Shown: one piece after another, positions 55,811-64,000 of the stretch
Numbering within the stretch: position 1 is the stretch's first letter
How the letters are laid out: every line of letters starts with the position of its first letter
Origin: Leptidea sinapis
Taxonomy: Eukaryota > Arthropoda > Insecta > Lepidoptera > Pieridae
Assembly (NCBI RefSeq): GCF_905404315.1
Contig: NC_066286.1
Span: 4,285,501-4,349,500, forward strand
Direction: 5' to 3'
DNA: 64,000 bases
Notes under the pieces: generated by a model
Seen by the model: only the letters and a program-made list of their open reading frames with translations
What the model was told of the DNA's origin: nothing
Databases searched by the model: none
Position numbers and translations under genes: made by a program

Positions 55811-56493
55811 TAGTAGCGAAATTTATCTTTGTATTCTAATGATATTGTAGCTATTTCTCATTAAAACACGGATAAAACTACATTTTTTTTAATTGAAACC
55901 TAGCTAGATCGATTTATCACCCCCGAAATCCTCTGTATACTATATATATATATACAAGAAATATATATATAAAATTATATATAAACAAGAGTTGCTCATT
56001 TAAAGATATAAATATACCTATTGCTGTAAAAACGTTGAATTTGGGATTATTAATGCCGTGGGGTATCCGGCAGAGTAGAATAGACCTCACTCTTACCGAG
56101 GCGTCGTAAAAGCCGACTAAGGTATTTTGACGTCCGTAATATCATCAAGCTTTTGACGTCTCCGATCTTAGAGAAGGAAAACTTGAAATAAACCCGGTAT
56201 TCTGTCCCGCCGCTTAGGGGCTGGCTGTCAAACCCCAAAGACATCATACAGCCTAACAAACAATTACCGTCGGGAACATGGCTGTAGGAAAAAATACTGT
56301 AACTGTACCCCAGGGGGGTACCGGCAGAGCCGGAGAATCCCCTCCTCCTCCTGTATCTGCAGGATGAGGCTGCTCCTCGTATTCTGGGGGGAGCAACCTA
56401 ACAGCTGTAGGCGGCGACGATATTCGCCATACGTCACGCCAAAACCTAAGTCCAAATTGTTCTCGCCGGGGCGGAAAATGGGCATCGGAATGC

Positions 56494-59400
56494 CGTTTTG
56501 CGACTTTGAATGTTAGAGGAGGAATGAATGAGAAACTGGATGAAATTTACGAGTTAATGAATGAAAGAAAATTAGATGTGCTGTATGTGAATGAGACAAA
56601 ACGTAAAGGGAAAGAGATACTGACGCGCGGCCCGTTCACAGAAATATGGTCGGGAGTTCCAGATGAAGAACATGGCAGTAAAGGCGTCGGTATACTTCTT
56701 TCAGAGTGAATGTCAGAATGCATGCGAGAGTATGAGTGCGTAATTCCCCGCCTTATCTGGGTCCGATTGAAAGTAGGTCTGACACCTCTATTTTTGGTAG
56801 GTGTATACGCTCCGGACTCTTCCCATAGTAAGGCGGTAAGAGAAGAATTTTGGGAACAAACGAGAGAGGTTTTGGTATTGCGTAAGTTGAATGAACGTAT
56901 TGTCATGCTTGGAGATTTCAATGCAAGGGTTGGAGTGAAGCGTGATGGGTATGAAAATGTGCTTGGGACGTTTGGGGATAAGAGTGTGAATGACAACGGC
57001 GTATACTTGTTAGATATATGTGTGGAGATGGGTCTGTCTGTGATGAATACGTGGTTTCAACATAAGATGATACATATGTACACGTGGCAAAAGAAGGAAG
57101 GCAATGTTGTGTTAAGGAGTATGATAGATCTTGTGATAGTTGATGAAAGAATAAAAATGAAAGTAGTGGACACTAGAGCCTATCGTGGACCAGATGTCGG
57201 CACAGATCACTATTTGGTAATTAGCAGAATAAGTGGTTTGTTTAAGCGCTGGCGGCACAGATCAAAAGGGTCAACTACTGAATTAGAACGTATAAAAGTG
57301 GAAAGATTGAAAGATCAGCAAGTAAAAGAGATGTATAAAAAGCAATTGAGTGAACGGCTACAAAAAAGCTGGAGTGATGTTAATGAGGAAAGTGTGAATG
57401 ATGTATGGTTGGTATTTAAAACCAACATTATTAAATGTGCTGATGATGTATGCGGTGTGAGTAAAAGAAGGCGCAAGAAATGCCAAAATGCCGACTGGTG
57501 GGATGATGAAACTAGAAGAATGGTTGAGGAAAAGAAAAAAGCATGGCTGGATGTCTTGGCAATAGAAGCAACAAATAGAGCGAGTGGCGGTATGAATGAA
57601 GATAATGTTAAAGAAATCAAGGACAAATATAGATGCGTGAAAGCGAAAGTTAAAGAATGTATAGAGAAGAAAAGGAATGAGAAAAAGGTGAAATATAAGG
57701 AACAATTCGGCGCAAGTTTCCGAGATAATATAAAACTGTTATGGAAAATCGTGAAAGAAGCGCGGGGAACAAATATAAATTCATCTATGAAACTGATTAG
57801 GAATGAACAAGGTGAGGTCATACATGAAGAAAGTATGATACTAGAGTGCTGGAAGAATTATTTTGAGAGCTTATACGAGAAAGATGTAAGTGAAAAAGAG
57901 CAAGAAGAGATAATAGATATGTTTGTGGATCCGAGTGATGAAATAGGTTTGGATGAAATTATGAAAGCGTTAAGAGGTATGAGGTCGGGAAAGTCTGCTG
58001 GGTATGATCGAGTGACGACTGAAATGTTGAAGGCTGGCGATGGACTAATAGTGAGCCTGCTGCATCGCCTTTTTAATTTATGTTGGAAACAGGGCCAAGT
58101 TCCAGACGATTGGACGAAGGCAGTGATTGTCCCAATTTATAAAGGCAAAGTCTCGCAGCAGGAATGTCAAAATTATCGCGGGATCAGCCTTCTTAGTGTT
58201 GTTGAAAAAGTGTATGCCAGAATATTGATTGAAAGAGTAATGAATGTGACTAATGACAAGGTATGGGATGTGCAAGCGGGATTTCGGAAGGGAATGGGAT
58301 GTACGGATCAAGTCTTTTCCTTACGCTGCATCACTGAAAAATGTATGAAAAAAAACCAGAAAGTATATTGCGCGTTCATAGACTTGGAAAAGGCATATGA
58401 TAGGGTGAATAGAAAGGAATTATGGAAGGTCTTATCTATGTATGGGGTGGACAATTTTCTGATAAGGGCTCTGAAATCTCTGTACAGGGATTCTCAAGCC
58501 TGTGTTCGTGTTAATGGTGCCTATACGGGCTGGTTTGATATCTCCAAAGGTGTCAGACAGGGTTGTGTAGCGTCGCCTTGGTTGTTCAACCTATTCATGG
58601 ATAGATGCATGAATGATGTGAGAGAAATGCAATGTGGAATCAATATGGAAGGGTTGTGTGTTAAGTGCCTGTTGTACGCCGATGATCAAGTCATTTTTTC
58701 ATCATCGGTAAATGAGTTGCAACAAATGATTGACTGTTTGAACGGGAGCTTCAAAGAGAGAGGTTTGAAAGTAAATGCAAGAAAGACGAAAGTGATGGTA
58801 TTTGAGAAGGATGAAAGGTTGACTGAGTGTACTATCACGATTGAAGATGAAAGGGTAGAACAAGTTACAGAATTCGTATATTTGGGTAGCATGTTTACAA
58901 GAGACGGAAGATATGAAGGTGATATTGAAAGGAGAGTGACTGCGGGAAATTGTGTGAATGGAGCGCTGCATGCTTTTATAAACGGTAAGACTGTGCCAAT
59001 AGAAGCGCGAATGGCTGTACATAATGGAGTGCTTGTCGCCACGTTAATGTATGGAAGTGAGAGTTGGGTATGGCAGAAGAAGCATAAAAGCAGAATTAAC
59101 GCAGTTGAGATGCGATCACTGCGTAGTATGTGTGGGGTAAGACTGACTGATAGAATTCCGAATGTAGTAATACGAGCGCGCTGTGGTTTGAAAGAGGATG
59201 TTGTGACTAGCACTGAAAAAGGAATGCTTAAATGGTTTGGACACGTGGAGCGAATGAGTGAAGAAAGAATGACGCATCAAATATATAAGGCAAGTGTGTG
59301 TGGGCCGGTCGCGGGAGACCTCGTAGAACATTCGTCGATCAAATTGGGGACGTTTTGAGAAAAGGAGAGGTCCGAAGCACCCACAACCGGCGAGCATGTA

Positions 59401-59501
59401 TGAAAAGAGTAATGAATGTAGAGGAAGCGCGTGAGGTTTGTAAGGATAGAAGCAAATGGCATTCTATTGTCTCTGCCTACCCCGACGGGAACAAGGCGTG
59501 A
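56494..59501 (+). pseudogene. RTE endonuclease-reverse transcriptase ORF, one stop and one frameshift
   Basis: Makes the enzyme that nicks target DNA and reverse-transcribes the element RNA. It opens RFATLNVRGG (56494), an APE-type endonuclease start. An in-frame TGA at 56707-56709 separates this from the 882-codon frame beginning 56710. Counting from 56710: GVYAPDS near 31, endonuclease GDFNARVG at 68-75, GTDHYLV with catalytic D166-H167; RT WTKAVIVPIYKG, AGFRKGMGCTDQVF, motif A FIDLEKAYDRV (D558), motif B RQGC at 616-619, motif C YADD at 656-659, then FVYLGS. At 59294-59302 a GTGTGTGTG run shifts the frame; the true end continues as WAGRGRPRRTFVDQI to a TGA at 59499. A two-base GT gain would explain it. 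All catalytic motifs are intact, so the copy is young. Confidence 0.9.
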
Positions 59502-59502
59502 G

Positions 59503-59525
59503 TATGTGTGTGTGTGTGTGTGTGT
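59503..59525 (+). repeat. (TG)n tail of the RTE element
   Basis: The run starts within three bases of the ORF stop. RTE-type elements often end in short simple repeats made at target priming; here the dinucleotide is TG. Confidence 0.8.
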
Positions 59526-59689
59526 AACATTATATATGGTAGTCCACTCGAAACCCTATTTGGATAATATGTCAATAAGAACATTAACAATTAATTACCT
59601 TTGTAATAATATAATATATAAAATTTTATTAATTCGTTACACACCATGTTTTACTATATAAACTGAGTAAGGTAGATACGTTATTCCCA

Positions 59690-59900
59690 GCTTTGAAATT
59701 CAAATATTTTCATGCGAAATATGTATGAAAATCACTTATTGAACATAAAAAACCACCACCTTTGTGTGGTGTCTCCAAGGTTAGCTAATTGTCCTACATA
59801 ACTTCGTTTCAGTGGTCTGTGAAAATATATATCAAAGTCAAATTCAAAGTCAAAGCCAAAAAAATCTTTATTCACTGTAAAACTTTATAAGTTATTTAGT
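59690..59900. repeat. LINE 3'-UTR scraps (families D and E type)
   Basis: TTGAAATTCAAATATTTTCA with GAAAATCACTTATTGAACAT is D-like; ATCAAAGTCAAATTCAAAGT with AATCTTTATTCACTG at 59830 is E-like or a related LINE tail on the minus strand. Confidence 0.45.
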
Positions 59901-60239
59901 GCAAGTCAGGATGAAGTACACAAGTTACAATAGCATGCAAATGAGTATAACAATATTCATTAACAAAATTTTGAACATTAATTTCAACTATCTTTATCAT
60001 TCAAATAATCTTTCACATTATAATAGGCCTTAGATGTTAATTATTTTTTTACGATACATAAAAAAATTTTAATAGGTAATATTTTAATATCATTTTAGAG
60101 TTTATTATAAAATATAACACAATCAATATCTACCACTTTCTGGAAATTAGGTAACGTATTATATTTTATACCTTATATTACATATATCTTTTAATCTTTT
60201 GTAGTGTAGAAAACCTGTATTAGTTCTGTCTTTCACTAC
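59901..60239. other. No recognisable feature
   Basis: AT-rich; probably the 3' UTR of a minus-strand LINE. Confidence 0.35.
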
Positions 60240-60925
60240 TGCGAGTAATACAAGCTGATTGTATTTTAAAGTGATAACCGTATGCATAAAATTGTAAATG
60301 GAGCCATTGATAGCCCGAACTTATTAAACAGAATAAGATTAGCAGTTCCAAGACAAAATGCACGGTCACATATTAAAAATAAAATTACTTTTATGCCAAT
60401 AATTACAAAGAGTAACCTAGGTAGGACCGCTCCTATTAACAGAATTGTAATGTCCTATAACAATATATTTAAAATAGCAGAGTTGGACATATTTTGGAAC
60501 TCTGCATCGATTTTCAAGCGCAAAATTAAAAATCATTTAATTAAATAATATCATTCGTTTTTTTTTTCGTATTTAATAATAGTTGCTGTATTTTAAATTT
60601 AGTTTATATAAAATTTAGTTTTTTTTTTTTGTTTAGAGTGATAAGTTTTTTTTAGGTTTATTTTTGTTTAGGTAACCAATTTATTAAGTAATTTAGATAC
60701 GTAGTAAGTAAACGAAGAAATTGTCATATTATGTTAAAAATGTTTTTAAGTACTTGTAATTTAATTAAGTAATTAATTGCATGTCGAGTTAGCCCGTAAA
60801 TGGGGTATACGATGGTAAATAATATAAGTAATGAATGTGTAAATATACTATAAGGTAATACCAATGTATTACCTTATACAACGTGGGCTTCCTATTTAAA
60901 TAAATAAAAATAAATAAATAAAGAC
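60240..60925 (+). pseudogene. LINE ORF2 C-terminus plus 3' UTR
   Basis: The 88-codon frame 60282-60548 reads HKIVNGAIDSPNLLNRIRLA, VPRQNARSHIKNKITFMPI and RTAPINRIVMSYNNIFKIAE. I/L-V-N-G-x-I-D-S/C-P-x-L-L and S-P-I-N-R-x-x-x-x-Y-N are usual at the end of Jockey-type LINE polymerases. It is followed by an AT-rich 3' UTR ending in TAAATAAATAAAAATAAATA. RT core missing. Confidence 0.65.
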
Positions 60926-61089
60926 CGTGACTTCTCGTACTAACTTTTTTTCCCATTTATTGTTCAAAACAAAGCACACAATAAAATTTCTACATCTAAG
61001 TACCACGAAAGGGTTTATCTGGGTAAGTTGTCGCTCGCAATTTTAGCGTTACATTACGATAATTATAATAAATAATAATGGTATATTGT

Positions 61090-61385
61090 TGTGCTAAAAA
61101 TGTGTTTTTTTTAGTTAGCCTGTATATTTTCCATTCAATTTATATAAATTTTGTAGATTATCTGGCAAATCGTTGAAAATATTAGGTTTTATATTACTTA
61201 GCATTCTTGTGCCATAGATGTTTATGGTCTTTGGAATGCAAAATCTCTTGGATTTTATTAAGTTTCTTAAACTGCTTGGCCTTTGATACTATATTAAAAA
61301 TGATGGTTCATTAACTTCTCTAAGAATTAAATATTTAACTTTATCATATACATTATTAATCTTGCAAAGTTTAAACAACATACGT
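61090..61385 (-). pseudogene. LINE C-terminal fragment, minus strand
   Basis: Minus strand reads SLRNLIKSKRFCIPKTINIY, GTRMLSNIKPNIFNDLPDNL and QNLYKLN, with a stop upstream. The Y/F-N-D/K-L-P spacing suits a LINE polymerase end. Weaker than the neighbour. Confidence 0.4.
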
Positions 61386-61387
61386 TT

Positions 61388-61807
61388 TTGGAACGAAGTT
61401 CCTTACGGCAGGCTTGGAGGAGATAGGGATTTTGCTGCGGGACTGAACTGAAAAAAATGTGATAGTAAAACCGTAAGAAAAAGTCCGTGGAATAAAACCG
61501 ATAAATGAGACGTGCGCAGGCGCGACAGTCGTTTCTATTTTTATGTAATTTTATGTTGTCAAACAAAAATAAAGAGACGTATATTGTTATTTTAATTGAT
61601 AATTTGGATTACGTTTTTTTTTTATCATACGTAATTTATTATTTCCTAAAATACTGAATTTCCTTAATACCATCGTGTAGTTAAATAAAAACTAATCTGC
61701 AAAATTTAAGAGAAAAATCAAGAAAACCTACATAAAATTAAACACGATTTTTTTTTACAAATTGTGTCGATTCTACATTAGCCGAAAGAACTTCGTTCCT
61801 ACCTGGT
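61388..61807. mobile_element. Possible inverted-repeat element (P5)
   Basis: GGAACGAAGTTCCTTACGGC at 61390 pairs with GCCGAAAGAACTTCGTTCC at 61780 (complement GGAACGAAGTTCTTTCGGC), a near-perfect 19-20 bp terminal repeat. The interior has no ORF and is AT-rich on the right. No target duplication identified. Confidence 0.45.
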
Positions 61808-61944
61808 GTCCCACAACACCACATCTTTTCATGTGTATAGTTATTAAGAATATTTTTATGAGCCAATAATTTTTCAAATGAATATAATTATGAATTATTA
61901 TAACTAATAACGAATAATAAATAAACAAATTAAACTTGTAACCA

Positions 61945-62185
61945 ACATTTACGAACGATGCGGGACTTGAACCCGCGACCTCTCGGGTTCCGTCCAAGCG
62001 CTCTTTCCAACTCAGCTAGCCATTCGAGTACGAATGGCTCGTAAATTTTGATATATACTCGTATCTTGGTCAACTCTCAGGTTGTGAATTGTTTAGATTT
62101 GGAAGAGCAACATCTCAAGTCAATTTCCTAATATCTACTGTAAAGTGACCTACTTTACAGTTGATGTATTTGTGTAGATGGAGCC
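61945..62185 (-). mobile_element. tRNA-derived SINE (SINE-1)
   Basis: Head at 61953-62025 (acceptor end ATCGTTC, T-arm GCGGG/CCCGC with loop TTCAAGT, D-arm with AGCTGAGTTGG), then the linker CAACTCTCAGGTTGTGAATT and CATCTCAAGTCAATTTCC. In the linker, ATTCGAGTACGAATGGC gives a small extra inverted repeat not seen in other copies. Confidence 0.7.
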
Positions 62186-62257
62186 ATAAACACTATAAAA
62201 ACCGAGACAACTGCTTTTTTGACAAGTTGACTGTAGAGCAGTGTGTTAGTGTTAGCA

Positions 62258-62440
62258 TTTTTGTGTTTCGATCTGAAGGACGCCGTAATTACTGAAATTA
62301 CTGGGCAATTGAGACAACATCTTATGTCTCAAGGTGACGAGCGCAGTTGTCGTGCCGTTCAGAATTTTTGGTTATTCAATAATCCTGAGCGCCACTGCAC
62401 TGTAATGGGCAAGGCGTATCAATTACCATCGGCTGAACGT
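62258..62440 (+). repeat. Hairpin repeat (family A), 5' end missing
   Basis: GTGTTTCGATCTGAAGGACG, GAAATTACTGGGCAATTGAG, hairpin arms GTGCCGTTCAGAATTTTTGG / CAATAATCCTGAGCGCCAC, GGCTGAACGTC. Confidence 0.8.
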
Positions 62441-62449
62441 CAAAAGAGC

Positions 62450-63019
62450 ATTACCTCAACCCTTCGATTATGAGGCGTGTAAAAAATATATCTATTGACA
62501 CAAAATGCTCGTCCAAAATACAAATAGCCCGCCTCCATAGTAATACACTCTGTAAAGCAAACATAGAAAATAACGTAATCATTCCCCGTATCCCGCAGAG
62601 ACGTTCGGAATTCGTATAAGCCGTCCATAACAACGATACAACATATTCGTGGTTAGAAAAAAGCTAATATCGCCCTCTCGTTATTGTAGAATGGACGCCG
62701 CATACATAAAACATAGCCTCCTCCTTGCCGCATACCGCCACCTATGATCTAATAACACTGTGCGTGCTTGTAGATGGTTTCCATTGTACCACGACTATTA
62801 ATTGTGTATCGCGTGTCATCTTCCGGATTGACGTGTCAATTGGAGGTCCTTTATCAGAATGAAGTTGTATTTCATATAGGACGTTAATTAATGTTGTTCT
62901 TCTAGAATTTTAATTGGAATGGTTTTTTCTAAGCATGTGTACTTCTGGTAGGAAGTGTTTTAGTTGCATCAATTTACATAGATTTTAATAAAAATAGATT
63001 GCTAAATTATGAACTTGTA
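62450..63019. other. No recognisable feature, GC-richer than average
   Basis: No repeat match and no splice-bounded frame (CGCCTCCATAGTAATACACT, CTCCTTGCCGCATACCGCCA). It could hold regulatory sequence, but nothing specific is seen. Confidence 0.4.
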
Positions 63020-63290
63020 GGTATATATTATAATAATATTGACACACTTTTACTCAAATTATCCTGACCCAAACTAGAGATAAGCCTGTGTTATGGGTTG
63101 CAAGACAATATTACATTAAATACATTATACTTACTTAAACATACATTAAAACACCTAATCATCCATAGTTCGGAAAGAATACATCCATATTCATCATTCA
63201 AATGTAAGAAACCTACCGGGATTCAAATCCAGGACATCTAGTTCAGTAGGCAGGCTCACTAACCTGTGCTACAAATAGCCCATAGGTAGG
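63020..63290 (-). mobile_element. tRNA-derived SINE (SINE-2)
   Basis: ATAATAATATTGACACACTT, TGGGTTGCAAGACAATATTA, TCGGAAAGAATACATCCATA, CCGGGATTCAAATCCAGGAC. Head at the right end. Confidence 0.75.
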
Positions 63291-63294
63291 CAAT

Positions 63295-63599
63295 ATTAAT
63301 TTAAAAAAGTGGCAAATGATTTTCTTGTCATTTCTTCCCAAAGCTCAACATTTTTCGAGGTGGTGGTAAATGGTGTAATGTATAACTTCTAAAACTTTTG
63401 TGTGCAATTTGAATAAATGTGATTTGATTTCAATACTGTTATTATGTGTACGCATTGCGCTGTTTGATGGACATACAATAGATTCGTTCACATACACTGC
63501 CACCTTTGAATCTCAATTGTTTACATTGCTGTTTTGGCATTCAAAGGGAGATATGTGTGCTGATGTGAAAATTCCACTTGCATTTTTCCATTCATGTTG
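63295..63599. other. No recognisable feature
   Basis: AT-rich spacer. Confidence 0.4.
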
Positions 63600-63720
63600 A
63601 CCTCTGACATTCTACAACCACGTGTTTTCTGAAGAACTCTTTGCCTCGCACAGCTACTTTGTGGAATAAATTACCGGCTGCAGTTTTTCTAAACCGAAAC
63701 AAGCGAGGAACCCATAAGGT
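63600..63720 (+). mobile_element. Divergent LINE tail scrap
   Basis: TTTGCCTCGCACAGCTACTT, TGTGGAATAAATTACCGGCT and GCAGTTTTTCTAAACCG align with the LPRTTKLWNELPSAVFPGR end of LINE-B in broken frame. Confidence 0.5.
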
Positions 63721-63769
63721 TAGAGCATACTAAACAATTTGTTATTTTTTAAAGTGATAACCCTCACTT

Positions 63770-64000
63770 CTATCGTCTCGTCGCTAACTATGAGTCTGAT
63801 GAGAAAGCTAATGGTCGCTCAGGGGGCAATGAAGACGGCTATGCTCGGAGATTCCCTGAGAGATCGAATCAGAAATGAGGAGATCCTTTGGAGAACCAAA
63901 GTCACCATAGCCCAAATGATTACGAAACTGAAGTGGCAGTGGGCAGGTCACATAGTTCGACGGACAGATGGCAGGTGGGGTAGAAAAGTCCTCGAATGTT
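63770..64000 (+). pseudogene. RTE-2 LINE ORF fragment, runs off the window
   Basis: An open frame reads SLMRKLMVAQGAMKTAMLGD, RIRNEEILWRTKVTI and KLKWQWAGHIVRRTDGRWG, cut by the right edge. This is the segment behind the RT domain in RTE-type elements (R-I-x-N-x-x-I-x-x-R-T-x-V-x-x-I, then W-x-W-A-G-H-x-x-R). It is the only RTE-2 piece here with an uninterrupted frame. Whether the rest of the 3' end is intact lies outside the window. Confidence 0.75.

Larger units (their letters stand above)
56040..59530 (+). mobile_element. Nearly full-length RTE-type non-LTR retrotransposon
   Basis: About 3.5 kb: a GC-richer leader (56040-56490) with TGCCGTGGGGTATCCGGCAG and TCTTACCGAGGCGTCG, one long endonuclease-reverse transcriptase ORF (56494-59501, two lesions), almost no 3' UTR, and a (TG)n tail at about 59503-59524. 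Short leader, single ORF and a simple-repeat tail are typical of RTE elements. Its different tail and protein end set it apart from RTE-2. Target duplication not identified. Confidence 0.85.

Noticed and set aside
57315..59213. Long minus-strand frames of 106-175 codons under the RTE element
   Set aside because: They are antisense shadows of the RTE polymerase ORF, created by its purine-rich coding strand.

Overview
This window is AT-rich, intron-like animal DNA packed with transposable elements. The mix of families (Helitrons ending CTAG between A and T, RTE and CR1/Jockey-type LINEs, Tc1/mariner elements, Penelope-like remnants, tRNA-derived SINEs, many short inverted-repeat elements) and the particular repeat sequences point to an insect, most likely a moth or butterfly (Lepidoptera). 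That assignment comes from familiarity with the repeat families; no search was run. There are no bacterial genes, operons or CRISPR arrays. No complete cellular protein-coding gene lies inside the window.

Three places look like pieces of host genes. (1) 14450-14673 (+) is a CpG-rich island ending in a strong splice donor, a candidate promoter plus non-coding first exon. (2) 46796-47151 (+) has a good acceptor and a strong donor; it carries two upstream ORFs and then an ATG opening a signal-peptide-like sequence cut by the donor. (3) 39281-39473 (-) is an open frame ending in a consensus donor on the other strand. The simplest model (inference) is that most of the window is the first introns of a + strand gene for a secreted or membrane protein whose body lies to the right.

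Layout. 0-10 kb: tRNA-headed SINEs, a Helitron and two abutting miniature inverted-repeat elements at 8.1-8.6 kb. 10-20 kb: a possible LTR fragment, hairpin-bearing repeats, Helitrons, RTE tails, the candidate first exon, a hammerhead-ribozyme-like motif at 18.35 kb and a 496-bp element with 26-bp terminal repeats. 20-30 kb: a broken Tc1-like transposase, a 1-kb 5'-truncated LINE with a clear 8-bp target duplication inserted in Helitron-like DNA, and an inverted pair of SINEs. 30-40 kb: a long foldback element, a Penelope-like GIY-YIG fragment, a well-bounded Helitron, a cluster of LINE fragments and the minus-strand exon candidate. 40-50 kb: a three-unit ~160-bp tandem array (starting at 39.9 kb), a head-to-head tRNA-like pair, a mariner-type remnant and the signal-peptide exon. 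50-64 kb: a mariner element, a LINE tail with ORF end, a nearly intact RTE retrotransposon (56.0-59.5 kb) with only two visible lesions, further LINE ends, and an RTE ORF running off the right edge.

The elements do not cooperate in a pathway; the window records repeated insertion and decay within what is probably long intronic DNA. Edges of repeats are approximate unless a terminal motif or target duplication is named.
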